Positions 46,284-57,420 of a stretch of 64,000 nt of DNA are shown here, one piece after another. Both the position numbers and the translations under genes were made by a program. Under the pieces are notes generated by a model. That model worked only from the letters and a program-made list of their open reading frames with translations. It ran no database searches and was not told where the DNA came from. This DNA is from Gonapodya prolifera JEL478 (Eukaryota > Monoblepharomycota > Monoblepharidomycetes > Monoblepharidales > Gonapodyaceae): the NCBI GenBank assembly GCA_001574975.1, contig KQ965748.1, positions 189,334-253,333 on the forward strand. Direction: 5' to 3'. The number at the start of each line of letters is the position of its first letter. The stretch's first letter is position 1.

Positions 46284-48243
46284 ATGCGCGTCATTGTTGT
46301 CGGTGCCGGTGTTTTCGGACTCTCCGCCGCGAGTGCTCTCCGCTCTGAAGGCCACGATGTGGTGGTGTTGGAACGATCGGCAGTGATTCCAGCCGAGGAT
46401 GCGAGCAGCACAGACATCTCCAAAGTTGTCAGGTCGGTGCAGCAAGAGCAGACGCATTCCGTTTTCTTGCACTCTTACATTGTCTGATGCCGTGTCGGGC
46501 AGATTGGATTATGGGCAGGATCGCCTATATGCTCGCCTCGCTAAACAAGCGATCGACAAATTCAGACAGTGGAATGCTGAAGATGCCAGGAAAGGGAAGC
46601 TTCCAGTGTACCAAGAGACTGGGGTTCTTGCTCTTGCGACGAAAAAGCTCGAGCAGACCGAGTTCGAACGAAACAGCTTGATGGGAATCAAAGAGCTGGG
46701 ATTACTGGACCGAGTTGAGCGCCTAAGTCGGACACCAACTCCAGGAGATGGGCAGGTAAGTTGGTGTACATCTCGTAAGGTGCTGGGAAGGAATCACGAA
46801 GTCGCCATTCGAGGAAGCTTTTTGAATTAGGAACCCAATTCCCCTCGAAGCCCATCGAGAGCCTTTTCCCCGCCTGGGGTGACAGTCCCGCAGTCTCCAA
46901 ATACGTTGACGGCTACCTGAACAAGTGAGACATACGCCTCGATCTCGCAGAACTCTTGCTCTTTGATGCTGAACAGTGATCGACCAACGGCACGGCAGAT
47001 TCGGAGGATACGCACTCGCCTCCAAAGTTGTGGAACGTATGGCCGAGTCTGCTCGCGAGATGGGAGTCAAATTCGTCTGTGGCAGAAGCGGAACCCTCAC
47101 AAAGCTCGTCCGTGCGGCGTCAGGAAAAGTGACGGGAGTGGAGACGATCGATGGCAAAGTCCATCACGGCGACCTTGTGATCATGGCGTGCGGTGCTGTA
47201 AGTCCACACATTTCTATTGTCGCTTGCCCGTCGCATGATTTAAAACATGGAAATTACCTCAGTGGACTCCTATTCTAGGTTCGTTTGACCGCGCTCCACA
47301 GTTGTTCAACTTGCCGTCATCTTACACCTTGCAACATCAGTTCCAGAACTCGACGGCAAACTCGTCTCCACAGGCCAGTCTGTCCTCCACTTTCAGCTAC
47401 CCCAACACTTGGTGCCGAAGTACTCCGCGGACAAGTTCCCCGTCTGGTTCGCAGACATCTCTACGACAGGATTCTACGTGAGCTTCGATCTCCAGTCCAT
47501 TCCCAATAATTACGTAACGCACTAACTGCGCCATTGTTCGCAGGGTTTCCCCGTGAACCCCACTACCCCAAACCTCCTCAAAATCTCCAACCACGGTCCC
47601 GGCTGCGTGAACCTCGCCACACCGCCTGGATCTCCACACCGCTCCGTGTCTGTTCCAAAGACCTCAGTGACGGACAAGGACCTGACCATCCCGGCAAAGA
47701 CTTTGCAGGAGTACCGCGCGTTCATCGACACCACGTTCCCAGACTTGGCGGAACTCCCGGTGTATGAGACGAGGTTGTGCTGGTACACGGACGCTTGGGA
47801 TGGGCATTTCTATATCGACTACGTGCCCGGATATGGAGACTCTCTCATGGTGAATTCACAGGTTTTCCGTAAACACAGTCATAGAACTGATAATCGTTAC
47901 TATGTAGGTTGCTACTGGAGGCTCCGGACATGGCTTCAAAGTAAGTGGCGACCGTGTGTCTTCCGCCAACCAACTAGGTCAGGCCATCTAACTGTTTCAC
48001 GCTGAAACGCCTCCTTTTGAACCATAGTTCGCCCCCGTCCTGTCCACCATCATTGCCGACACGTTCCACCGTCGGAGTACTCCATACACGAACCTATTCC
48101 GCTGGCGAGAGCGCCCCGACACAGCGTCCAGGGTGCTGGAAAGCACTCGTGGGGAGCACAGTTTGGTCAGTCCGCTGGTCCTTGGGAAGACAGAAATGGC
48201 GAGTAAGAAGGATTTGGAGGGCAGGAAGAAGGAGAAGCTGTAA
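46284..48243 (+). CDS. FAD-dependent amine oxidoreductase (DAO family; sarcosine/saccharopine oxidase-like)
   Basis: Flavoenzyme oxidising a secondary amino acid, probably peroxisomal or cytosolic. Start at 46284 with the FAD-binding dinucleotide fold MRVIVVGAGVFGLSAASALR and an acidic strand end VVVLERSAV. Then TDISKVVRS, the substrate-side motif of this family, DYGQDRLYARLAKQAIDKFR and RFGGYALASKVVERMAESAR. Later exons give VHHGDLVIMACGA, VPKYSADKFPVWFADIS and RLCWYTDAWDGHFYIDYVPG. The Cys before YTD is at the position that carries covalent FAD in monomeric sarcosine oxidase. The end motif ATGGSGHGFKFAPV is intact. About seven exons and 440 residues. The C-terminus KKEKL is not a clear peroxisomal signal. 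Confidence 0.85.
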
Positions 48244-48480
48244 AGGTTGGACTGGCAGGTGACGTGCATATTTACTTGAGGATCGGTCAGAGGTCGCGCC
48301 AGCGTGAGCGCGGTCTTATTTATACGCCGACCCGAAAAAGATTAATACAAGACCGTCCATCGTGAGCAAATAAAAGGGTGCTTTTTTTGTGAATATCACG
48401 CATTATACCACGGAAACGAATTTATCTCTTGTTGCAACGAGGTTCTTTGCGAGTCGTGACAATTGCAAACGGACCTCAAC

Positions 48481-50100
48481 TTATGCAGTCTGGCTACCGC
48501 CGGTCTCTCCAACCACGCTTGTTTGAACTACAGATCCCGGTTTGATGTTTGACGTTGCCGAAGTTGGTACGGGAGCACGCCCTTCCTTCTCACATCCGTC
48601 CGCCTCCTTCAGCTGTGTCATGCGCTCGGACGTTCTCGTGGTCGAGACACTGGCCACTTCAGTCTTAACTTTTGTGCTCCCCAAGAATCCAAACACTGCC
48701 TCCGCGAGTTGAAGAAACCGTGTACCTCGATCGCCATTCTGTCGCCTGAGCTCGCCAATGGGGAAGACTACTTTGCGTGACATTGACGCCATTGTGGGCT
48801 CGAGGAAGAAGAAAATTGCGCAGTTGAGCATTCCGCTGGTTGATACTATGTACTCTGAGGAATCGATGGTGTGTAACCAATGTCACCATCCGGCACAAAA
48901 TAATTTGGGTCGATAAACCTATATTACTTACCTCCAATAATTACCACCCGTGCATTTGTCGAAAACCAAGAAGGCATAATCCCCCCCGTTGTCAACAGCA
49001 ACATGGTGGCCGGGTACTGTGCATCATGTTGAAACGTGATGTGCACCCCACGTGACGTCCGGATCAGACTTTCACACAAAGACTTTTGATCCACACATTG
49101 CTTAGGAAAATCATTCGAATTGAGATTCTCTCGATAACGTTGTGGAAATTATCAGCCTGTTCCGTCTCCATCCGAGTACGAACCGATGCAAACGTCTTCT
49201 TGTCCTTGTGCAACTGGACCAGAGTGGCGATCACCACCAAAAAGTTGACGGACATCAAGAAAAATGTGCAGACATTCGCAGCTGTTGGAACAGGAAGCCT
49301 CCAGTCGCGGTAGAAGCAAATTAGCGTCGTCGGAGTGAATCCAATGGTGTTCGGAAATCGCGATTGTTACGCCCTCGATACAACGCGACATAAAATTAAA
49401 ATGGAGTACTCACTATGGAATGGTAACGACCGCCCAGATAATGGCGTACACAACGGGAAAGAGGACAAAAGCAATCCCGGCCCCTCCATCTTGTGGAGGC
49501 TTTTCAAGCCAATGCACCAAAACAGACTGATCACAACGCAAACAGAAGAGGAGAAGTCGCCAGAGTATCCAAGAACACTGATGAATCCTGACAAGCTTGC
49601 ATGGCGTTGTTAGTGCTTCTGTGGGCAAGACATGAACAGAATGCAAAGAGGTGAATTGCACTCACTTGCACGTTATTGAGTTTGGATCCGCTATGTAAAC
49701 GGCGACATTCCCAACTATTGCAATTGCGTTGAACAAAATAAGTAGAACGAATAGCTTGGTATGTTTGGGACGAAATAGTGAGACATCAAACCTTGGAATA
49801 TTGTGTGGACGATGAGAGTCAGAGCGTCCGTCGTTGATGAAAACATAGATTTGCAATACAGTACCATGCTGCAGTTGCCAGGAAGAAGAGGATGAGAGCA
49901 TCTCCGGGAAAGCTCGCACGGAAGAGCACTTTGAACTTGTCGAAAAGGTCCCACCTCGCAGCTTTGATGGCCTGACTACAACCGGGGGGAGTCCATCCAT
50001 AGCCAATCGCTCCGGTGGGGGACGGTTGTGTCCAGTGCCTAATAACAAAGGTGCAACACAGGTTCATTGCGAGGTGATCAAGAGAGCTTGGCACGACGAT
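48481..50100 (-). CDS. Seven-transmembrane receptor-like protein
   Basis: Multi-pass membrane protein in seven or so exons. Recognisable helices on the minus strand are LFVLLILFNAIAIVGNVAVY (about 49,700), SVCVVISLFWCIGL, VVYAIIWAVVTIP, SVNFLVVIATLVQL followed by a charged loop KDKKTFASVRTRMETEQADN, then QYPATMLLLTTGGIMPSWF and LNCAIFFFLEPTMASMSRK. The C-terminal tail is long and Ser/Thr-rich (VASVSTTRTSERMTQLKEAD) and ends at 48481. This fits a fungal GPCR layout. No family signature such as DRY or NPxxY is clear. N-terminal exons above 49.9 kb are ambiguous between frames. A truncated paralogue lies at 45.5-46.0 kb. Confidence 0.55.
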
Positions 50101-50373
50101 CACAAATACACATCCCGAAATTTGCTCACTAAACTGAAAAGCGCCGGCGCTACGAAACAAGCAATAGAGAGCGGGGCTCAACATTCTCTCCTCAAATCTA
50201 CTTGCTTGACCAAGCCAACGTCCCCTTGGAAAGCGCTAATCCTTTATCCTCCTTTGGGACGCATATTTGGTGTTAAAGAAACATCTATTTTTCATGTTAT
50301 TTTCTCCGTAACAAGCTTCTGTGGCGTGCAAGAATACCTACAGATGATACAACTTGTACCATTCTCGTGAGAA

Positions 50374-53274
50374 TCATTGCCCATCCATCGTCTCATTCGA
50401 ACTTGCAATAATCGGATGCTCCTTCACCGCAGGCAGAACAATCGAGCCATTCTCTCCCGCACTCGGCACCAAGGACTGCTTCCTGGCGTTACCAGAACCG
50501 TTCTCTCCAGCTGGAGGCAGCTTCGAATTAATATTGTTGGACGTGTTACGACCGTGAACCGTTGCGAGGGCCTTGTTGTCTGTTCCCAGCGGGGGGGAGG
50601 ATGGGGGATCAGGAAAGTCGGGTGTAGATGATGGGACACGCCAGTGAATACACAACTCACTCCGCAAAGCATCAGCAAACGTGCGCATCATGGTCATGAA
50701 TCGCTCCTGAAGCACGTAGATCTCCTGCACGACCGACATGCTGCTGCGGATCTCGCCCTCGCGGATAGTGGAGAAGTCGAATTTGGTAGCTTTCGGATGG
50801 GAATTGTCAAACCTGATCAGGTCGATCGACGATATGAATGCATGGCTCACCTTTTCCAATGGCAGACAGAATTATGTGCAGTGGTTTCGCGATAAAGATC
50901 TCCGTGAACATCACGGAGAGAACGCTCATGCCAAGGCACACGCCAACCGCTAGTGGGAAGGGTGTGGCACATGTTACTCTAGCAGTACAGTATCAGTACA
51001 AGCAAAGGCGGACTTACCGATGATAATAGTGGTCTGTTGTACCCTCCAAAGCTTGTCAGACAGATCGTTCTGGAGCTGTAACGTATCTCCAAGATAGTCT
51101 GTTGCCGGCTGCAAAAGTAACCGCACTGTCACCACTCCATTCTTTTCCGTCCGACACACAAACCACCACTCACCGCCCCACTGACAATAATCCACTTAAA
51201 ATTTGCGTACCAATACGAAGTGCACTGGAACATGACGTCCCCGACCGCGAACTGCGCGTCTGCGAAATCGCTCGACAAGTTCCCGCCGGCGTGGGCCCAT
51301 ATCTTGGCCGCGGAGATGTTTAGAATGGGGTAAGATGTAAGGTTGTAGTCCCAGATTTTGTTCAGGACCCAGGAGGATGTGGCGGCGGAGTAGCGCATGA
51401 GAGGCTGTCATGGGTGATCCCGATCGTTCACGTCAGCCCAACAGACACCAACCCCCGACCCCCTGCAGCTGAACCGCACCGACTGATCCATAAACACGCC
51501 CGTCATCGCCAGCACCTCCGCCTGCGGAGTCATGATGTAATAAAACGAATTCGGGGTTCCCTTCATCTCGTTTAGACCCGCTGACATGTCGTACGTGGCG
51601 AAGTTGAGTGGGCCCATCCCGATGTAGGAACCGTTGGGGCTCCAGAGGGAGAAGGTGATGGCTTGGAGCAGGCGAGGGGGGGATCCGGCCTTGAGGAGGA
51701 GGGGGGGGGGGGTTGCCAGTGTGGACCGGAGAGGGCGCAGAGAGAGGAAAGGATACGTACACGAGATGCGGCCATGTACACTGGTGTGACCCATGCCTGG
51801 CCCAGCGGCAACCTGTTGACGAACCAGGGCCGTGTCCATCCCTTGTACACGTCGTTTGTCTGATGCGGACAAATGCGCCTGTCAGTTGGCGGCCGTGAAG
51901 GAGCAAGGGAGGGTGAGGTGGAAACTTACGATAGAGAGCTGGGTGGTCGCCGTATTAAGCGTCTTGATTGCGCAGGTGGTGCAGTTCTGTTAGTGACCAC
52001 GACAAAGAGTATTTTGTGCGCCCACCTGCCCGACTCACCTGATTAATAAAATAATACGTCAACCTCTTCCCCGTGCTGACCATCGGACAGTAGTTCCTGC
52101 ACGTCTTGTTTGTCGCGTAGTACTGCATTTGGAAGAGGGTCGTGGATGGGTCGTATGCTGTGTGGGGGTGGGGGTGGGGAGTGGGTGCGGCGGTGGTGTG
52201 AGATACGATGCGGGGTGGGAGAAAGGGGGGGTAGGGTACTCACTAATACCGAAGCGGGCTGGAAGTAAAAAGTGACGGTAATATCATCGGTTGTCAGTCG
52301 CGACCTTGTTGTCACACATAAGGACGTCGTCCGATACCAACACAAGTCCCCAAACACCGCCGGAGTCACGATCCCCACACCGGCGGATTCGAGCGTCGCG
52401 TTGTTCCAGTAATACCACGACTATGAGGGGTGGGTGGGGGAGTGGGGAGTTACGTCAGACGCGCGCGTGCAGTAGGGAAGCAGTGAGCGGGAAGAAGGAG
52501 TAGAAAAAGGAGAGGAAGGGGACTTACGGAGAGTGAGAGGTTGGAGTTGAGCGTGCTGTCGATCATGAATGGGATGAGCGAGCTGCAGGGGTGGCGGGGA
52601 TGGATGGGATTGTGGCACGTGTCAGTGGTGACCACTTTAAGAGTGTTGAGGACGGGGGGATGAGATGCCCACTCGTAGTCTGTAGGATCCAGTATGCCGC
52701 GGTACACGAGCGTCGCAGTCGTGTTGCCCAGGATCCATAGCTTGAGGAACGTGAGGCGTGAGGGGTTAGAGGGGTTCAACGAGATGGGAAAGGTGCAGGC
52801 CGGCTATAAACCTTTTTCAAGTACGTGTCTTGAATACAGAACGTCGGTGCAGGGAAAAGACGACACAACGGACAAAGCGTGTGAGTGCTCGCTCACGTCC
52901 CAGGCAACCCTGAACAAAACGACGTTCCACCAATCATCTGCCCTCACAACTCACCGATACTCGTCCTAATCTTATCCGACTCCCCCTTCTGCACCACACT
53001 CGCGAGCGCATTGATGCTCTGTGTTCCCTGGGAGATTGCACTGGCGTTTGACGTTTGAGCTGCGGTGTAGCTGATGACTGTGAGGGTTGTGGCGATGAGG
53101 GCGATACTGTGAGCGGTAACGGGGAGATGCAAGGAAAGGTCGGGTTGACGGTTTGGCTATACTGACGCATCAAATTGAATAGAGTGACCGAACTCACTCA
53201 AACACCACCATCAAGATAATCGCGGTCCTAAGCTTGAAGGCGTACCACGGCGACCCTTCATTCTTGGCCGACAT
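50374..53274 (-). CDS. Large Cache-type transmembrane sensor without recognised output domain
   Basis: Type-II-like receptor in about twelve exons. The start at 53272-53274 gives MSAKNEGSPWYAFKLRTAII and, after a splice, a membrane segment SIALIATTLTVISYTAAQ. The extracellular part contains INALASVVQKGESDKIRTSI, SSLIPFMIDSTLNSNLSLS, NDVYKGWTRPWFVNRLPLGQ and AWVTPVYMAAS, the helix-strand-PxYxxxxG-like layout of double Cache domains, with many N-glycosylation sites. A second membrane segment VCLGMSVLSVMFTEIFI is followed by AKPLHIILSAI, a HAMP-like proline start. The cytosolic part has REGEIRSSMSVVQEIYVLQE, predicted coiled coil, then a low-complexity tail to the stop at 50374. In other fungi this layout often leads into a cyclase or kinase, but none follows here. 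Confidence 0.7.
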
Positions 53275-53859
53275 CTGCGCGAGCGTCAGCGTCAGCGAGT
53301 GTGCGATCGTAGAAGAACGGCGGATGCGATGCGAGGTTATGCGATGCTATCAGCAAGTGCAAGCGTTGGATCGGATGAGTGGGACGGGAAGGTGTGCAGA
53401 TGCGCTGATCAGGCAGCTCGCGGGAGTGGCTGCCTCACTCATCGTGTCCCGGGAATCGGAAAGTGGACAGCGTGGAAAAAAATGGATCGAAGGCGTGACG
53501 CGGGCGGGGATGCGAGCGAAGAAGCGTTGATGGAAAGGAGGGTTGCCAGAAATGTGGCCGGCGACCAAAGTTTTGTCACCTGACAGTCTCTGTCACCTCG
53601 AGCAACGCCAAAGCGGAGAAGGAACGCCATGTGGACGCGATGCACGAGAGTGGAATCAAGGGCGAGGATGTGGCGACAATGGATGCCCCCGACATCGGAA
53701 CTTGTTCCACGACTTTCCACGAGCGATGGCTGGGCTTCCGAGCCTCAGACTGACACGAATCTGGGCTCTTACCAGAAGACATCAACATCACATCTCACTC
53801 TTGCAGAGGTCTGCGAACGAAGGGAAAAGATATAAATGTTTGTGTATTCTGGTAGAACG

Positions 53860-54660
53860 ATCGCCCCGCGAGGTCGACAAAGGCCACGACGATGGGAACT
53901 CTTGTAGCTCTGGCACTTGAGAGCATGAGCATTCCCGTCGGTGCAGACATCGTGAAGGGACGTCTTGTGTTTTCCATCACTGCACCTCGTGCACGTGATG
54001 AGACCCAACGATTTCCTCTCCTTTCTTGACTTGACCGCACCCCGGGCCAGAATCGTTGTTCGCTGCCTTTATGATCTATTCGATGTGTGAATTTTTGTTT
54101 CTGCTCATCCCGATACTCAGTGCCATGGTTACACGCGGCATTGAGTGGCACGTTGGGAAGAAAGCTGATCTGCATGTTTGACGGACTGTTGAGAGCCCAG
54201 GTCGGAGGTCGGAAGCAGTGAGAATGCCGCCTTGTTCTCTTCGTGAAACCGAGCGCCGTGGTTACGCACGACATTGAGTGCTACGCTGTGAAGTAAGCAG
54301 CTCGCTGAACTCAATGGGGAAGTCCAAAAGCGATGAGACTGGTCAGGTCGTTAGTTTACCGGCCTCTTTAACTTACCACGACGAAGAAGCAACCCACCCC
54401 TTCGCGCTTCAAGGAAACTCTGGCAGCTCATGCAGTTGAGAGCATCGTCGTTGGTGCCGCTTGCCGAAAACGCCACAGCTCCACCATCCGACGTGACAAA
54501 CTCTACATGTGGAGCCGTAGCGTTTGCCACTTCAAAACGGTGAATTTGAATGGTCATTTTGTCTTGGAAGCGCTGCGTCATCTCTCACGCACTTGCGATG
54601 AGTTTACTTGGCTGACCTCACGTCTTGGAACTTTGTGCCGTGGTTACTGCACGCGGCATT
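53860..54660 (-). repeat. ~517-bp tandem duplication with small coding-like units
   Basis: On the minus strand LNAACSNHGTKFQD (54660 region) recurs as LNAACNHGTEYRDE (54150) and once more as LNVVRNHGARFHEE (54280). The exon that follows the first, with DDALNCMSCQSFLEARRGG, has a homologous partner near 53,900-53,930. Landmarks such as the tggttac...gcggcattgag motif (54641 and 54126) and ggaactct...ttgagagcat (54413 and 53894) give a period of about 515-519 bp. This looks like duplicated exons of a small gene or a decaying small gene family. I do not recognise the product. Confidence 0.45.
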
Positions 54661-55229
54661 GAGTGATTTGGTGTTGATTCGTTCACCGAATAGGGGACTT
54701 TTTAAAATTGAACCCTGTCAAAAGGTTCAAGTGCAAAGCAGTGAGCAGTGAGATCAGTCGACATGCATTTGAGACTTTCGACTTGCCTCAATTTTGGGAA
54801 ATGTTTGCAAAGATGTACACGTTGGAGTCTGTGTATCTCGCCCTCGTACCGCGTCTTTCGGCTTCTTAATCTCTGTTCTCCGATCTCCCCCTATCATCGT
54901 TGGCCTTCACACACCGCTCGTCCGAAATAGTAACCATTCCTCCCAAGATGAACCCAAAAACTTGGATTCGGAAACTGCCGATGTCAGTATAAACGGCGCC
55001 ATTGGCAGTGCGGTTCGGGCGGCGCAAGTGCCCAGAGTTTGGGGCAAGGAACTTATCTGATCCCAGTCCTTGTCGAGTCACATACATCGCAAGACTTCAC
55101 AGCAAGAGTTGATTCTCCAATACTGTATAAAGCGAACATAATTCAAGGGGAGGAGCCATGCGTGCAAAAAGGGTGCACTCAAGTTTAAAACGTTTTTGCC
55201 GCGCTGTGGCCCATTGCGCAGCGCCGCCA

Positions 55230-55236
55230 TATAAAG
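55230..55236 (+). promoter_or_regulatory. TATA box of the NmrA-like gene
   Basis: tataaag lies 87 bp upstream of the ATG at 55323, within a GC-rich stretch and followed by a pyrimidine-rich start region. The spacing fits a core promoter. Confidence 0.5.
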
Positions 55237-55322
55237 CGACCGACCTTCCCCTGTTCATTCCACGCAACTCGACTCCGATTCCATCAGACGCACTCGCACG
55301 CCGCCACAGCAATCCATCCTCC

Positions 55323-56636
55323 ATGTCGTCTCAAAAACCAGTGGTGAGCAGCCCGCGATTTGAACTCCGCGCCGTTCGTCTTCTACCTTCCATCATCTGA
55401 CACTCCCCGCCCATTTTCTCGCTCCGATCCAAAGGTCCTCGTCTTCGGCGCAACCGGTAATCAAGGTGGCGGCTGCATCAACGCGCTCCTCGAGAAAAAC
55501 CAGCACGCAGTGCGCGCGCTGACTCGCAACCCCGGGTCGGCTGCCGCGCAGAAATTGGCGAGCAGGGGGGTGGAGATCGTCAAAGGGGACATGTCAGACG
55601 GGAGTGGGTTGAAGCACCCGCTCGAAGAAGTGTGGGGAGTGTTTCTTATGACGGATAAGTCGAAGAATGAGGTGGAGCAGGTGAGAAGGGGCCCCTTGTC
55701 GTCGACTCGCGGAACGCAACTGAACAATTTTGTGTGCGTCTTTCAGGGAGTGACGGTCGTTGACGCTGGTACGTGGTGTTTTGCCTTGAAGCTCGTAGTT
55801 GATTGACGTCACCACATTCTTCAACGCTCATAAAGCGTTCGCAGCTGGTGTACAGTTCATTGTCTACTCATCTGTGGCAGGTTTATCTACGGAACTTGGA
55901 CGGTACGTCACAGAGTGTCTGATTCGCACTAATAACACTATTAATACTCCAGTCCCCCACACCACCCCAAATCTCCATCTACAGAAAAGTTTCACACTGG
56001 GCCACCAAGCTTCGCGTCGAGGAGCATATCCGCAGCAAGCCTTGGCCACTGGGGTACGCCGTACTCCGCCCCAACGCATTCATGGAAAACCTGGTTGCTT
56101 TCACCGGCCCGCTCACGCTCGGTTCCGTCTCTACCATTGTCCCGCCGGGAACCCGTGGTCAATACATCGCCGTGGCCGACATTGGAGCGTTTGCAGCCAT
56201 GGCGCTGGCGGAACCCAACAAGTTCCTTGGCAAGGAAACCGAGCTGGCCGGAGACCATGTCTCGGGGGAAGACATGGCGCGCGTTCTGGGCGAAATCACC
56301 GGCGTCACGTGGAAAGCCTCCATCATCATGCCAACATGGGTGCTGAGACTCCTGTCCCGCGATACGGCCTCGATTGTAGACTTTTTTGTGAGCGGTGAGG
56401 CCAAGGTGAGTACATGTCGTGGTGAGCGCCGGATCGATATCCAGTAGTGGTATCAAGTTCATGGTGGTCTAACACCCGCCCCATCCTCCCCACGCCAGGC
56501 CGACATTCCTACCCTCCGGGCGATGAAACCCGACCTCCAGGACTTTGGTGCGTGGTGCAAAGCCCAGGGCATCGGCAACATCGCCAAGAGTGAGAACCGC
56601 TACAAGTTCAAACAGCCGTGGTGGCGGGGATGGTAA
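55323..56636 (+). CDS. NmrA-like NAD(P)-binding protein
   Basis: Atypical short-chain dehydrogenase of the NmrA/HSCARG group, which senses NAD(P) redox state or acts as an oxidoreductase. Exon 1 (55323-55343, MSSQKPV) joins VLVFGATGNQGGGCINALLE, the glycine-rich dinucleotide motif GATGNQGG typical of NmrA. Then come NPGSAAAQKLASRGVEIVKG, VWGVFLMTDKS, AFAAGVQFIVYSSVAGLS, PLGYAVLRPNAFMENLV, YIAVADIGAFAAMALAEPNK and ELAGDHVSGEDMARVLGEIT. The last exon ends YKFKQPWWRGW. Six exons and about 310 residues, normal for the family. The Tyr-x-x-x-Lys catalytic pair of true SDRs is not apparent, as usual here. Confidence 0.85.
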
Positions 56637-57420
56637 GCTGTCGTCGCGATCGGTGTCGGAGTGCTCGGTGTAGCGGCGGCATACGTTGCGAAGGGTGCCG
56701 TGTTGTTGTTGTTGTGATTGCGTGGTTGCTGCGGCGACGGGGGCGAAAAAGCAGTTCCAAGGATCTTGTTCCACAACGGTGTTTTGATATGGCATTTAGA
56801 GGGATAGACGCAGCATGTAAAAAAACTTCAACTTAGGGCTAATCTAATTCTGCTAGCTTTAGAAGCCCAAGTAAATGTACCCCCCCCTTCCCTAATTTTT
56901 CTTTCGTCCCGTCCGTAATCACGATGTTCACCTTCTCACAACGCCATTCCTTGTTGGGATACTCTCTAGTTGAGTTGATATCGTGCTTCAGATGAGAGAG
57001 AGAGTGGATGTGGGTGGACCGTAAATAGGTCCGCAAGAGAGTGCATGCAGACGAAACTACGTATACTACATGAAGTTCGGGGTCTAAGTGATGTATTTGG
57101 CGGGTCGAACCTGCGGCATAACGGCGCACCTCGCCTCCCTCACCCTTGGGTGTTGTGGAGGAGGAAAAGAGTTATATATCACCAGTCGCTGAATACAAAG
57201 TACGGCGGTGTTGGGGGAGCTGACTCGAAGATTTATTTCGGTTTATGGGTACATCTGCGGTGGGTACGGAATGTGATCTGTGCGTGTTCTTTTTGAAAAT
57301 CTAGCTTGACAGGAACCGCGATGGAGAAACAGTAGTGGTGCTCAATGGGTGCAGTTGGGGGTGATGAAGGCGATCAGCAAGAGTTGTGGGTAATGAAGGA
57401 ATGAAGGGACAAAGTACAAA
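56637..57420. other. Gap between the NmrA-like gene and the virus-like cluster
   Basis: No gene recognised. It includes the NmrA 3' region, a ttgttgttgttgtt run near 56702, a short poly-C run near 56880 and AT-richer DNA from about 56.9 kb on. The composition change begins before the first virus-like frame. Confidence 0.4.

Noticed and set aside
51690-51715. G-run in the Cache gene as a regulatory G-quadruplex
   Set aside because: A single short run inside an intron without neighbouring runs is not enough.
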